A DNA stretch of 19,379 nt, taken from assembly GCA_017412025.1 (NCBI GenBank), contig JAFQOY010000043.1:1-19379 (forward strand), written 5' to 3'. The position numbers and the translations under genes are program-made. The notes under the pieces were generated by a model. The model was not told the origin of the DNA, made no database searches, and was given only the letters and a program-made list of their open reading frames with translations. Source of the DNA: Clostridia bacterium (GTDB lineage Bacteria > Bacillota_A > Clostridia > Christensenellales > Aristaeellaceae). Each line of letters begins with the position of its first letter. Position 1 is the first letter of the stretch. Below are positions 1 to 7,466 of the stretch, piece after piece.

Positions 1-1197
1 AAGATCCGCGCCAAGATGCCCAACACCAAGCTGCAGATGCTGCTGCGCGGCCAGAACATCCTGGGCTACAAGCACTATGCAGACGACGTTGTGGACGCCT
101 TCGTTAAGAAGGCGATCGAGAACGGCATTGACATCATCCGTATCTTCGACGCGCTCAACGACCTGCGCAACATGGAAGCGGCCGTGAAGGCGACCAAGAA
201 GTACGGCGGCATCGCCGAAATCGCGGTCAGCTACACCATCAGCCCGGTGCACACCGAGGAGTACTTCGTCAAGCTGGCCAAGGAAATCGAGGCCATGGGC
301 GCGGACACCATCTGCATCAAGGACATGGCGAACCTGCTGCTGCCGTATGACGCCTACAGCCTCGTCAAGAAGCTCAAGGCCAATACCAAGCTGCCGATCC
401 ATCTGCACACCCACAACACCGCCGGTACCGGCGCGATGACCATCCTCAAGGCGATTGAGGCGGGCTGCGACATCGTCGATACCGCGCTCTCTCCGCTGGC
501 GGAAGGCACTGCCCAGCCGGCGACCGAGTCCCTCGTGGCCACCCTCAGGGGCACCGAGTACGACACCGGCCTTGACATGGAGCTGATGAGCGAGTGCGCC
601 GTGCACTTCCGCAAGGTCGCCGACCGCCTGAGCAAGGACGGCTGGCGCGACACCGCGAAGGTTCTGCCGGTTGACGCCAACACCCTGAAGTATCAGGTAC
701 CGGGCGGCATGCTCTCCAACATGATCGGCCAGCTCAAGCAGTTCAACGCCATGGACAAGTACTATGACGTTCTGGCTGAGATTCCGCGCGTCCGCAAGGA
801 CTTCGGCTATCCGCCGCTGGTCACCCCGACCTCTCAGATCGTCGGCACGCAGGCCGTTATGAACGTGCTGTTCGGCCGCTACAAGACCTTCCCGAACGAG
901 TCCAAGGGTCTGCTTAAGGGCGAATACGGCCGTCTGCCGGCTGAGGTGAACGAGGAAGTCCGCAAGCTCGCCATCGGCGACGCTGAGGTGATCACCTGCC
1001 GTCCGGCCGACAAGCTGCAGCCGGAGATGGACAAGTACCGCGAGGAGATCCGCGAGTACTACACCCAGGAGGAGGACGTGCTCTCCTACGCTCTGTTCCC
1101 GAAGGTTGCGCCGAAGTTCTTCCAGTATCGTCAGGCGCAGCAGCTGAAGATCGACAACACGATGCTCGACGCTGCAAACAAGACCATGCCGGTCTGA
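1..1197 (+). CDS. oadA: Oxaloacetate decarboxylase alpha subunit / pyruvate carboxylase subunit B, 5'-truncated by window edge
   Basis: The reading frame is open from base 1 and no start with an RBS is visible, so the N-terminus lies outside the window; 398 codons are present. The protein belongs to the HMGL-like carboxyltransferase family. Visible hallmarks are FDALND near the left end, the IKDMA segment with the lysine that is carbamylated in this family, and the metal-binding HLHTHN motif. It is followed by the conserved C-terminal carboxylase domain ending in a typical FPKVAPKFF segment. Family members transfer carboxyl groups between biotin and pyruvate/oxaloacetate, in either a sodium-pumping decarboxylase or a split pyruvate carboxylase. 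The protein stops straight after this domain, with no AMKM biotinyl domain, so a separate biotin carrier protein is expected. Which of the two enzymes it serves cannot be decided here. A terminator follows 24 bases after the stop. Confidence 0.9.
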   Translation, partial: KIRAKMPNTKLQMLLRGQNILGYKHYADDVVDAFVKKAIENGIDIIRIFDALNDLRNMEAAVKATKKYGGIAEIAVSYTISPVHTEEYFVKLAKEIEAMGADTICIKDMANLLLPYDAYSLVKKLKANTKLPIHLHTHNTAGTGAMTILKAIEAGCDIVDTALSPLAEGTAQPATESLVATLRGTEYDTGLDMELMSECAVHFRKVADRLSKDGWRDTAKVLPVDANTLKYQVPGGMLSNMIGQLKQFNAMDKYYDVLAEIPRVRKDFGYPPLVTPTSQIVGTQAVMNVLFGRYKTFPNESKGLLKGEYGRLPAEVNEEVRKLAIGDAEVITCRPADKLQPEMDKYREEIREYYTQEEDVLSYALFPKVAPKFFQYRQAQQLKIDNTMLDAANKTMPV

Positions 1198-1220
1198 TTC
1201 TGACACAAGCCAAATATCAG

Positions 1221-1250
1221 GGACTGCCGCATCTGCGGCGGTCCTTTTTT
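1221..1250 (+). terminator. Intrinsic terminator of the carboxylase gene
   Basis: A 10-base-pair GC-rich stem (GGACTGCCGC / GCGGCGGTCC with one G-T pair) closes on an ATCT loop and is followed directly by six Ts. It sits 24 bases after the carboxylase stop codon. Confidence 0.88.
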
Positions 1251-1298
1251 GTGCAGAAAGAGGGGCATGCGGCGGACTGCAATATACCTGGAGTATAT

Positions 1299-1325
1299 AA
1301 AAACAGCCTGCCGCATCTGCGGCAG
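1299..1325 (-). terminator. Intrinsic terminator of yigZ
   Basis: On the minus strand a 7-base-pair stem CTGCCGC/GCGGCAG is followed after a few bases by a run of five Ts (As at 1299-1303 on the plus strand). It lies 18 bases beyond the yigZ stop. Its stem and loop share 16 bases with the plus-strand terminator at 1221-1250. Confidence 0.7.
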
Positions 1326-1343
1326 ACCGATAGTCGGATGCAG

Positions 1344-1994
1344 TTATTCGCCGTCCTTATCCGGCCAGGGGTAGTACAGTTCGCCGTCCTCAAGCGTCTC
1401 GGCGGTGCCGTCTGTCACGCGGGTGATCTCGCGGAGCAGGGTTTCAGCGTCCGCCTTGCGCACCATCAGCGTGCAGACGACGCTGGTCCCGAACTCGTTG
1501 TGCTCGATGATCACGGGGGCGGAGCGCAGGAAGTATTCAAGCCGCTGCCAGGTGGAGTAATCCACTTCGATCATGTAGCGCAGGCTCTTTTCCATCACGA
1601 CGACGCCGGCAGCGTCAAGCGCGGTCTTGCTGCCCTGCGCATAGGCGCGCACCAGGCCGCCTGCGCCCAGCAGCACGCCGCCGAAATACCGCGTTACGAC
1701 CACGGCGCAGTTGACCACGCCGCGCGCCTTCATCACCTCGATGATCGGCATGCCTGCCGTGCCGCCGGGCTCGCCGTCGTCGCTGTAGCGCATGACGCCG
1801 CTGTTGAGGCCAATGATGTAGGCGTAGCAGTTGTGGGTGGCGTCCTTGTGCTTCTGACGGATGCGGGCGAGGAAGGCGAGCGCCTCCTCCTCCGTCCGGC
1901 AGGGGCAGCCGTAGCCGATAAAGCGCGATTTGTTGATGATGAACTCCGCGCTGTTTTCCTCGCGAAGGGTCTTGTAGGAAAGCTGTTCAGCCAT
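1344..1994 (-). CDS. yigZ: YigZ/IMPACT (UPF0029) family protein
   Basis: The 216-residue protein has the usual family length. The N-terminal domain carries the characteristic KSRFIGYGCPC, the SDDGEPGGTAGMPI segment and VVVTRYFGGVLLGAGGLVRAY. A smaller C-terminal ferredoxin-like domain follows, about residues 135-205. The family includes E. coli YigZ, Bacillus YvyE and the eukaryotic translation regulator IMPACT. The bacterial role is unsettled; binding to nucleic acids or ribosomes has been suggested from structure. The start is supported by GAAAGGA about 8 bases upstream of the ATG. It lies downstream of tyrS on the same strand with a terminator between them. No clear promoter fits in the short gap, so it may depend on read-through from tyrS or on a promoter inside the tyrS 3' end. 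Confidence 0.93.
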   Translation of the reverse strand: MAEQLSYKTLREENSAEFIINKSRFIGYGCPCRTEEEALAFLARIRQKHKDATHNCYAYIIGLNSGVMRYSDDGEPGGTAGMPIIEVMKARGVVNCAVVVTRYFGGVLLGAGGLVRAYAQGSKTALDAAGVVVMEKSLRYMIEVDYSTWQRLEYFLRSAPVIIEHNEFGTSVVCTLMVRKADAETLLREITRVTDGTAETLEDGELYYPWPDKDGE

Positions 1995-2040
1995 GGTCGG
2001 TTCCTTTCAGGGGAGGCAGACTGGGCGCCTGCGGGAGAAG

Positions 2041-2063
2041 AAAAGGGAGGGAAAGCCCCTCCC
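2041..2063 (-). terminator. Intrinsic terminator after tyrS
   Basis: On the minus strand GGGAGGG, a 5-base loop and CCCTCCC are followed by TTTTC. It starts 8 bases past the tyrS stop. It separates tyrS from yigZ and may allow partial read-through. Confidence 0.8.
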
Positions 2064-2070
2064 AGTTTGA

Positions 2071-3303
2071 TTACTTCAGCGTGAAGAGGTGGAACTTCTT
2101 CTTGCCGCTGCGCAGCATCAGGCCTTCGCCGGCAAACATCTCTTCGGTGACCACGGCGTTCACGTCAGCGATCTTCTCGTCGTTGACTGCGACGCCGCCG
2201 CCCTGGATCAGCCTGCGCGCGGCAGAGTTGGACGGGGCGATTTTGCTCATCGCCAGCAGCGTGGTCACGCGCGCGTCGGCGGCGAGCTGCTCGCGGGTGA
2301 TTTCGGTAGTGGGGATGGAGCCGCCCATGCCCGCACCGCCGAACAGCGCCGCAGCAGCCTCCTGAGCCTTGACGGCTTCCTCCTCGCCGTGCACCAGCTT
2401 GGTGACCTCGTAGGCCAGCACCTTCTTCGCCTCGTTGATCTCGCTGCCCTCCAGCGCGCTCAGACGGCGCACCTCGTCCATCGGCAGGAAGGTCAGCAGA
2501 CCCAGGCACTTGGCCACGTCCTTGTCGTCCACATTGCGCCAGTACTGGTAGAAGTCGTACGGGCTGGTCTTGGCGGGATCGAGCCAGAGCGCGCCTTTCT
2601 CGGTCTTGCCCATCTTGCGGCCGTCGTGCGTGAGCAGCAGCTGGAAGGTGCAGGCGAAGGCGCTCTCGCGCTCCTTGCGGCGGATGAGGTCCGCGCCGCC
2701 GAGCATATTGCTCCACTGGTCGTTGCCGCCCATCTGCAGGCGGCAGCCGTAGCGCTTGAAGAGCTCCAGGAAGTCATAGCTCTGCATGAGCATGTAGGTG
2801 AACTCGAGGAAGGACAGGCCGTTTTCGGTCTGCATGCGGGCCTTGTAGCAGTCGGCGGCCAGCATTTTGTTGACGGTGAAGAGCGAGCCGATCTCGCGCA
2901 TGAAGTCGATGAAGTTGAGGTGGCGCAGCCAGTCGCCGTTGTTGACGATGATGGCCTGACCCTCGGAGAAATCGAGGAAGCGCGCCATCTGCTCCTTGAT
3001 GTGCGCAACGTTATTGTCGATGGTCTCCACGGTCATCATCTTGCGCATGTCGGTCTTGCCGGACGGATCGCCGATCATCGCGGTGCCGCCGCCCATCAGC
3101 GCGATCGGCTTGTGGCCGGCCTTCTGCATGTGCGCCATCGCCATGATCGGGATGTAGTGGCCGATGTGCAGGGAATCGGCGGTCGGGTCAAAGCCGACGT
3201 AGAAGGTGGTCGGATTCTTGAGCTGTTCGTAGAGCTCCTCCGGGAAGGTCATCTGCGCGAGAAAGCCGCGCTCCTTGAGGACGTCGAGAATGTGCTGTGC
3301 CAT
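2071..3303 (-). CDS. tyrS: Tyrosine--tRNA ligase
   Basis: This cytoplasmic class I aminoacyl-tRNA synthetase charges tRNA-Tyr with tyrosine using ATP. The 410-residue product has the normal bacterial length. It has the HIGH signature as HIGHY near residue 50, the QWSNM tyrosine-pocket segment and a KMSKS loop reading KMGKT. A C-terminal S4 RNA-binding domain ([13 protein letters not shown]) covers about residues 345-410. I chose the ATG at 3303 because AGGAGGA precedes it by 9 bases and the protein then begins MAQHILDVL as in relatives. A longer open frame reaching 3432 would run through the T-box terminator and is not the real start. Expression is controlled by the tyrosine T-box upstream. 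Confidence 0.97.
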   Translation of the reverse strand: MAQHILDVLKERGFLAQMTFPEELYEQLKNPTTFYVGFDPTADSLHIGHYIPIMAMAHMQKAGHKPIALMGGGTAMIGDPSGKTDMRKMMTVETIDNNVAHIKEQMARFLDFSEGQAIIVNNGDWLRHLNFIDFMREIGSLFTVNKMLAADCYKARMQTENGLSFLEFTYMLMQSYDFLELFKRYGCRLQMGGNDQWSNMLGGADLIRRKERESAFACTFQLLLTHDGRKMGKTEKGALWLDPAKTSPYDFYQYWRNVDDKDVAKCLGLLTFLPMDEVRRLSALEGSEINEAKKVLAYEVTKLVHGEEEAVKAQEAAAALFGGAGMGGSIPTTEITREQLAADARVTTLLAMSKIAPSNSAARRLIQGGGVAVNDEKIADVNAVVTEEMFAGEGLMLRSGKKKFHLFTLK

Positions 3304-3383
3304 GGGTGATTCCTCCTGATCTGAGAATGGTATAAGCAGGGGAGCGCCGCAGCCGGCGCGGCCTGCAGGGGTTCGGGAAGATA

Positions 3384-3646
3384 CAAAAAACACCTTCCCT
3401 GCATCGGGAAGGCGTGAAATACGCGGTACCACTTCCGTTCAAGGCAGCCTTGCGGCTGGCCTCCTCACTGCCCGCAGACACGGGCTTAACGCTGTATCCG
3501 GCGTACCGGCGATCGCCTACTGGGCAAAGCCGTTGGGGATCGTGCTCCGGGATGTATTGGGCGCACCGTCCGAACCTGCCTTGCACCGACCGGCAGCTCT
3601 CTGAATCGGGGAAAGCATGCGCTTACTTGTTCCCATCTTCGCGTCC
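3384..3646 (-). promoter_or_regulatory. T-box riboswitch (tyrosine) controlling tyrS
   Basis: Read on the minus strand, the leader has the T-box order. First comes GAGAGC at the base of stem I, then GGTGCAAG, then a specifier region CCCAATACATCC with TAC (tyrosine codon, plus-strand 3554-3556). Near the end is the conserved T-box segment AAGTGGTACCGCG at 3422-3434, followed by an intrinsic terminator at 3385-3412. In this family, uncharged tRNA-Tyr pairs with the specifier and the T-box bulge and stabilises an antiterminator, so tyrS is transcribed when tyrosine is scarce. Stem I boundaries are approximate. Confidence 0.93.
3385..3412 (-). terminator. T-box-controlled terminator in tyrS leader
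   Basis: The minus strand reads CCTTCCC, a six-base loop, GGGAAGG, then TG and six Ts. It lies just downstream of the T-box GGTACCGCG segment and about 80 bases before the tyrS start, as expected for the attenuator hairpin. Confidence 0.9.
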
Positions 3647-3651
3647 TGTTC

Positions 3652-3680
3652 ATTATATAAGCGGAAAAAGCGAATGTCAA
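3652..3680 (-). promoter_or_regulatory. Perfect consensus promoter of the tyrS T-box transcript
   Basis: On the minus strand TTGACA (3675-3680), a 17-base spacer and TATAAT (3652-3657) match the housekeeping sigma consensus at every position. The -35 box overlaps the stop codon of the upstream transporter gene (3677-3679). Transcription should start near 3645, directly before the T-box stem I. Confidence 0.92.
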
Positions 3681-4576
3681 CCCTTATTTTTCGCAAACAC
3701 GCCGCTGGTCTCCAGCGCGTCGATGACCATGGAGAGGATGATCAGCGCTCCGCCGAGCAGCTGCATGGCGCTCATTGTTTCATGGAGGAAGAGCGCGCCG
3801 CCGATGCAGGCGGCGATGGGGTTGATGTTGATGGTCAGCGATACGGTCAGCGTGTCAACGGTGCGGATGGCGTCGTTATAGAGCACATACCCCAGCGCCG
3901 AGCAGCCGGCGGCCAGCAGGAAGATGCACAGCCATGCCCTGGCGGACACGGGAACCCACGCGCTGCGCTCCGCAAGGGAGAAGGGGAGCAGCGTGACAAC
4001 GGCGGCGATGGCCTGCCAGGTGCTCACGCGCATGGCGCTGCAGGATTCCATCAGCTTCGGCGTGGCGAGGATATAGCCCGTCCAGCACAGGCACGCGCAG
4101 ACCATCAGCAGATTGCCATAGAGCGTGCCGGCGCCCTCGCCCCCGGTGACGATGACCAGATACGCGCCGGCAAGCGACACGGCGACGGCCAGCCAACGGA
4201 CGCGGCTGATGCGCTCGCGGCAGAAGAGCACGCGGAAGAGCAGCGTGAGCATCGGGACGAGCGCCAGAATCAGCGATGCGGCGGCGGCTGTCGTGTGCTT
4301 GATGCCGGTATGCTCAAAGTAAAAATAGACGGTGATGCCCAGCAGCGTGGTTGCAAGCGCCAGGGGCGCCCACCTGCCAAGGCGTATACTCCCCTCTGTC
4401 TTCAGGCAGATGGGCACGAGCATAAGGGAAGCGAGCAGGAAGCGCAGCAGCGCCAGCGTCATCACCGGCATGCCCTCGCCCAGCGCAGTCTTGGAAAAGA
4501 TGAAGGACAACCCCCACATGACGTTGACGAAGATCAGCGCAGCGACGTCCCTGCGGGGCAGCATTCGTTTGAACAT
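3677..4576 (-). CDS. EamA/DMT-superfamily transporter
   Basis: The 299-residue protein is almost entirely hydrophobic, with about ten predicted membrane spans arranged as two EamA repeats (roughly residues 10-140 and 150-290). Typical signatures are the N-terminal VNVMWGLSFIFSK, the LALLRFLLASLML helix that follows, and a second-repeat segment LGYVLYNDAIRTV. The family exports or imports small metabolites, often amino acids, across the inner membrane; the substrate cannot be read from sequence. The ATG at 4576 is preceded by AAGGAGGG at good spacing. The gene is transcribed alone from its own promoter at 4607-4635. I see no separate terminator between its stop and the tyrS promoter, so its transcript may run into the T-box leader. 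Confidence 0.9.
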   Translation of the reverse strand: MFKRMLPRRDVAALIFVNVMWGLSFIFSKTALGEGMPVMTLALLRFLLASLMLVPICLKTEGSIRLGRWAPLALATTLLGITVYFYFEHTGIKHTTAAAASLILALVPMLTLLFRVLFCRERISRVRWLAVAVSLAGAYLVIVTGGEGAGTLYGNLLMVCACLCWTGYILATPKLMESCSAMRVSTWQAIAAVVTLLPFSLAERSAWVPVSARAWLCIFLLAAGCSALGYVLYNDAIRTVDTLTVSLTININPIAACIGGALFLHETMSAMQLLGGALIILSMVIDALETSGVFAKNKG

Positions 4577-4606
4577 GGAAATACCCTCCTTGCATCAGCA
4601 GCTTCC

Positions 4607-4635
4607 ATCATATCGGACGCGCCCTGCGCTGTCAA
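4607..4635 (-). promoter_or_regulatory. Promoter of the EamA transporter gene
   Basis: On the minus strand TTGACA (4630-4635), a 17-base spacer and TATGAT (4607-4612) precede the RBS and start at 4576. It is divergent from the trmL promoter, with the two -35 boxes only 7 bases apart (4635 and 4643). Confidence 0.85.
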
Positions 4636-4642
4636 GGCCTGC

Positions 4643-4671
4643 TTGCATCCGGGGCCGATTTGCGATACAAT
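4643..4671 (+). promoter_or_regulatory. Promoter of trmL
   Basis: TTGCAT (4643-4648), a 17-base spacer and TACAAT (4666-4671) lie about 80 bases upstream of the trmL start and are divergent from the transporter promoter. Confidence 0.8.
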
Positions 4672-4751
4672 AAAGCCTGAATACACGGGCATGCGGGTTC
4701 GGCCTGCGCGGCGGGCGGCGCTTGCCATGCCAGGCAGAGGAGAGAGCGCGC

Positions 4752-5270
4752 ATGCTGCACATCGTACTGATCGAGCCGGAAATCCCGCAGAACACGGGCA
4801 ATATCGCCCGGACCTGCGCCGCCACGGGAAGCGAGCTGCACCTGGTGGAGCCGCTTGGCTACAAGCTGGAGGACAAGTATCTCAAGCGCGCGGGGCTTGA
4901 TTACTGGCCGCTGGTGAAGGTACATGTGCATCCGGATTTTGCAGATGTGCTCGCCCGGTATCCGGACGGAGCGTTCTATTACGCCAGCACGAAGGCGCCG
5001 CGCAGCTATGCGCAGGTGCAGTATCCGCAGGATGCGTTTCTCGTCTTTGGGCGCGAATCGCGCGGCCTGCCGGAAAACCTGCTCGAGCGCGTCTACGACC
5101 GCTGTATCCGCATTCCGATGGTGGAGGGCGCACGGAGCCTGAACCTTTCAAACTCCGTGGCGATTGTCGCGTATGAGGCGCTGCGCCAGCATGACTTCGC
5201 GCACCTGAAGGACACAGGCTGTCTCACAGGGCGGGAGGAAGAAGCCGGAGCGTGGATGGACTATCTGTGA
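4752..5270 (+). CDS. trmL: tRNA (cytidine/uridine-34-2'-O)-methyltransferase TrmL
   Basis: The 172-residue SPOUT-class enzyme methylates the 2'-O of the wobble base 34 in certain leucine tRNAs, using S-adenosylmethionine. The start reads MLHIVLIEPEIPQNTGNIAR, the hallmark N-terminus of the TrmL/YibK/CspR group. The knot-forming SAM-binding segments are LVFGRESRGLP near residue 99 and the MVEGARSLNLSNSVAI segment near residue 125. I chose the ATG at 4752 because GCAGAGGAGAG lies 8 bases upstream and the family N-terminus begins there; an ATG at 4722 would add ten unrelated residues. Length and motifs are normal, and the gene stands alone behind its own promoter. Confidence 0.95.
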   Translation: MLHIVLIEPEIPQNTGNIARTCAATGSELHLVEPLGYKLEDKYLKRAGLDYWPLVKVHVHPDFADVLARYPDGAFYYASTKAPRSYAQVQYPQDAFLVFGRESRGLPENLLERVYDRCIRIPMVEGARSLNLSNSVAIVAYEALRQHDFAHLKDTGCLTGREEEAGAWMDYL

Positions 5271-5335
5271 GCGGAAATGCGCAGAAGCGGGCAGGAACAG
5301 AACGGGCGGATACAGGGTAGAAACGGCGGTTATGC

Positions 5336-5364
5336 TTGACACTGCCGCGGGCATCCTGTACAAT
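5336..5364 (+). promoter_or_regulatory. Promoter of the 73-residue membrane protein
   Basis: TTGACA (5336-5341), a 17-base spacer and TACAAT (5359-5364) lie just upstream of the GAAGGAGG RBS. Transcription would begin near 5371, so the 5' untranslated region is about 15 bases. This also rules out an ATG at 5332, which lies upstream of the -35 box. Confidence 0.85.
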
Positions 5365-5385
5365 AAAAAAGAAGGAGGCAGTCGC

Positions 5386-5607
5386 ATGAAGAAGAAAAAG
5401 AGCGCGAGAGGACAGATCGGCTACCGCGTAGCGGCGGGCGTGATGGACGTGTTCGGCGCGGCTGCGTCCGCGGCGGCGATCGTCGTGCTGATGCTGATGC
5501 TCGGCAGCCTCTTCACCTGGCTGCGTCAGGATCTGGCGATGACCTTTTCTGACCTGACGGATAACATCACGGACGCTGTGATCATCACAGAAAACGGAAA
5601 CAAATGA
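5386..5607 (+). CDS. Small single-span membrane protein of unknown function
   Basis: I do not recognise this 73-residue protein. It starts MKKKKSARGQIGYR, a strongly positive N-terminus that should stay in the cytoplasm. One hydrophobic segment follows (about residues 18-41, rich in Ala, Val, Leu and Met), then a short acidic tail with LTDNITDAVII. The start is well fixed by GAAGGAGG 7 bases upstream and by a promoter at 5336-5364. A terminator follows the stop within five bases, so it is a single-gene transcript. Its codon use matches its neighbours, which supports a real gene. A role in the envelope is only inferred from the membrane span. Confidence 0.75.
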   Translation: MKKKKSARGQIGYRVAAGVMDVFGAAASAAAIVVLMLMLGSLFTWLRQDLAMTFSDLTDNITDAVIITENGNK

Positions 5608-5611
5608 TGGA

Positions 5612-5646
5612 AGCAGCTCCCTTGCAGCAGATGGAAGCTGCTTTTT
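5612..5646 (+). terminator. Intrinsic terminator after the small membrane protein
   Basis: AGCAGCT (5612-5618) pairs with AGCTGCT (5636-5642), with a further CC/GG pair inside, and is followed by TTTT. It lies only five bases after the stop codon and before the RBS of the first uracil-DNA glycosylase gene. Confidence 0.72.
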
Positions 5647-5667
5647 GATATCAAGGAGGCGCATGAT

Positions 5668-6252
5668 ATGCAGACATCCTGGCCGACGCTGACGCAGGAG
5701 GTGTATTCCTGCGAAAAATGCAGGCTCTGCCAGACGAGAAAAAACGTCGTGCTGGGCGAAGGGGACCTGCACGCGCCGCTGATGCTGATCGGCGAGGGGC
5801 CGGGCCAGCAGGAGGATCTGACCGGGAGGCCGTTTGTCGGCGCTGCCGGACAGCTGCTGGATAAGATGCTCGCCGCCATCGGCCTGACGCGCGGACAGGT
5901 GTACATCTGCAACATCGTCAAATGCCGCCCGCCGAACAACCGCGTGCCGGAGGGCGACGAGCGCGCCGCCTGCATGGGCTACCTCAGGCAGCAGGTTGCG
6001 CTGGTGCGGCCGAAGGTGATCGTGTGCCTTGGCTCCACGCCCACGCGCGCGCTGCTGGGAGACGACATGCGCATCACGCGGGATCGCGGCGTATGGCAGC
6101 TGAAAAAGGGAACATGGTTCATCCCGACGTATCATCCGGCGGCGCTGCTGCGCGATGCGGACAAAAAGCGCCCGGCATGGGAGGATTTCAAGGCGATCCG
6201 GGACAAACTGATGGAGATCGGCGCATATCCTCAGATGGACGCAAAGGAGTGA
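5668..6252 (+). CDS. Uracil-DNA glycosylase, family 4 (Fe-S cluster type)
   Basis: This 194-residue enzyme removes uracil from DNA, the first step of base-excision repair of deaminated cytosine. It has the four cysteines of family 4 that bind a 4Fe-4S cluster: C15 and C18 (CEKC), C86 in KCRPP and C102. Motif A reads GEGPGQQED (residues 42-50), followed by GRPFVGAAG; motif B reads HPAALLR (156-162). The length is typical. The ATG at 5668 has CAAGGAGGC about 8 bases upstream; another ATG at 5663 is out of frame. The next gene starts nine bases after its stop and is a paralog, so the two are probably co-transcribed. I see no strong promoter of its own after the preceding terminator. Confidence 0.92.
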   Translation: MQTSWPTLTQEVYSCEKCRLCQTRKNVVLGEGDLHAPLMLIGEGPGQQEDLTGRPFVGAAGQLLDKMLAAIGLTRGQVYICNIVKCRPPNNRVPEGDERAACMGYLRQQVALVRPKVIVCLGSTPTRALLGDDMRITRDRGVWQLKKGTWFIPTYHPAALLRDADKKRPAWEDFKAIRDKLMEIGAYPQMDAKE

Positions 6253-6261
6253 ACAGCCTGA

Positions 6262-6870
6262 ATGGACAGGTATAAGCAGGAACTGAGAGCGTTCCTTTCC
6301 GGCGTGATGCCGGGGCGGGAAAACGCGCTTGTATTCGGCGAAGGGCCGATGAGACCGAAGCTGATGCTCATCGGCGAGGCGCCGGGCGAACAGGAGAGCC
6401 TGATGGGGCGGCCTTTTGTGGGCAAGGCGGGGAAGAACCTCGATCATTTCCTTTCGCTGGCGCAGTTGCGCAGGGAGGAGATCTACATTTCAAACGCGGT
6501 GAAGATCCGGCCGACAAAGACGGGCAAAACGGGCAGGCTATCAAACCGCCCGCCGACGAAGGATGAGATCGCGCTCTTTCGCCCATGGCTGATGCAGGAG
6601 ATTGCGCTTGTCGCGCCGCGCATCATTGCGACGCTGGGTAATACGCCGCTGCGCGCTGTCTGCGGCAGCGCGCAGACCATCGGTCAGGTGCACGGAAAGG
6701 TAATTCCGGCGGGAGAGACGGGGCTTTCGCTCTTCGCGCTGTATCACCCCGCGAGCCTGATTTATAACCGGTCGCTTGAAAACGTGTATGAGCAGGACGT
6801 GCGCGCGCTGGCGGCGCTGCTTGCGCAGGCGGCGGGCGGCGCGGTTTCGGACGTGAAAAATGACATTTGA
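6262..6870 (+). CDS. Second uracil-DNA glycosylase-family protein lacking the Fe-S cysteines
   Basis: This 202-residue protein is a paralog of the gene before it. It keeps motif A (GEAPGEQES, residues 38-46), GRPFVGKAG, and motif B as YHPASLIYN with H162. It lacks all four cluster cysteines: the N-terminal CxxC region is replaced by a Cys-free segment, and the KCRPP position reads KIRP. Only one cysteine (C134) remains in the protein. Family 4 enzymes normally need the cluster for structure, so this is either a cluster-free offshoot with its own activity or a non-catalytic paralog. The AAAGGAG RBS overlaps the stop of the first gene, nine bases before this start, which suggests translational coupling. 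Membership of the superfamily is secure; the substrate is not. Confidence 0.85.
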   Translation: MDRYKQELRAFLSGVMPGRENALVFGEGPMRPKLMLIGEAPGEQESLMGRPFVGKAGKNLDHFLSLAQLRREEIYISNAVKIRPTKTGKTGRLSNRPPTKDEIALFRPWLMQEIALVAPRIIATLGNTPLRAVCGSAQTIGQVHGKVIPAGETGLSLFALYHPASLIYNRSLENVYEQDVRALAALLAQAAGGAVSDVKNDI

Positions 6871-6925
6871 AGCAGCATCCCTTTCGCATGAATCCGATAT
6901 GTGATATGATAAAACCACATAAGAA

Positions 6926-6930
6926 GGGAG
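6926..6930 (+). promoter_or_regulatory. RBS deciding the nfeD start
   Basis: GGGAG ends at 6930. This leaves one base before an ATG at 6932 but seven before the in-frame ATG at 6938, so the second ATG is the better start. A TATGAT box at 6905-6910 is a possible -10 element, but its -35 region is poor. Confidence 0.55.
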
Positions 6931-6937
6931 AATGGAT

Positions 6938-7420
6938 ATGCTGGCCAATCTGATTTCAACATTTCCGATGGCGCTGTGTCTGCTGCTGGGCGCGGGGCTT
7001 GTGATCCTGGAGGTTTTTCTGCCGGGGTTCGGCCTGCCGGGCATCTCCGGCATTGTCCTGATCGGCGTGGGCACGGTCATCGCAGGCTCGCTCTACGGCA
7101 TGATGGCGGCTGTCGCCATTCTGCTGGTGGTGATTGCGGTTCTGGCGCTGGTGGTATCGTGGATTCTGCACAGCGCGTCGCGCGGCGGCGTGCAGGCGGA
7201 GATCTTCCTGCACGATAAGGAGGAGCTGCACACGCAGAAGGATATGCAGGTGCTCATCGGCAGAAAGGGAAAGACCACCAGCGTGCTGCGCCCTGCCGGT
7301 ATTGGCGATTTTGACGGCGTGAGGCTGAATGTCGTCACCGAGGGCGGCTTTATCGAGAAGGATTCGTCCATCGAGATCGTGCGCGTGGACGGCGCCAAAA
7401 TCGTCGTGCGCGGGATCTGA
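6938..7420 (+). CDS. NfeD-like membrane protein
   Basis: The 160-residue protein has two or three membrane spans at the N-terminus (about residues 8-75). The segment GAGLVILEVFLPGFGLPG is typical of the NfeD family. A C-terminal OB-fold-like domain follows (about 105-160), with VLIGRKGKTTSV and a terminal VDGAKIVVRGI. Short NfeD proteins are encoded next to flotillin or SPFH proteins and are thought to work with them in the membrane. Here floA follows directly on the same strand, which fits that pairing. The ATG at 6938 is preferred over 6932 on RBS spacing. It is the first gene of a four-gene run ending at 9750. Confidence 0.87.
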   Translation: MLANLISTFPMALCLLLGAGLVILEVFLPGFGLPGISGIVLIGVGTVIAGSLYGMMAAVAILLVVIAVLALVVSWILHSASRGGVQAEIFLHDKEELHTQKDMQVLIGRKGKTTSVLRPAGIGDFDGVRLNVVTEGGFIEKDSSIEIVRVDGAKIVVRGI

Positions 7421-7466
7421 TAGAAGAATAGAGAATACGAGGACAGAGAAAGAGGGGTAATCTGAC

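Noticed and set aside
2089..3309. A 406-codon plus-strand open frame opposite tyrS
   Set aside because: It is the antisense shadow of a GC-rich conserved gene. Its composition (many His, Ala, Val) is typical of such shadows and it has no RBS.
5224..6447. A 407-codon minus-strand open frame opposite the small membrane protein and the first glycosylase gene
   Set aside because: It covers a promoter, a terminator and a conserved gene on the other strand; it is a GC-driven shadow.
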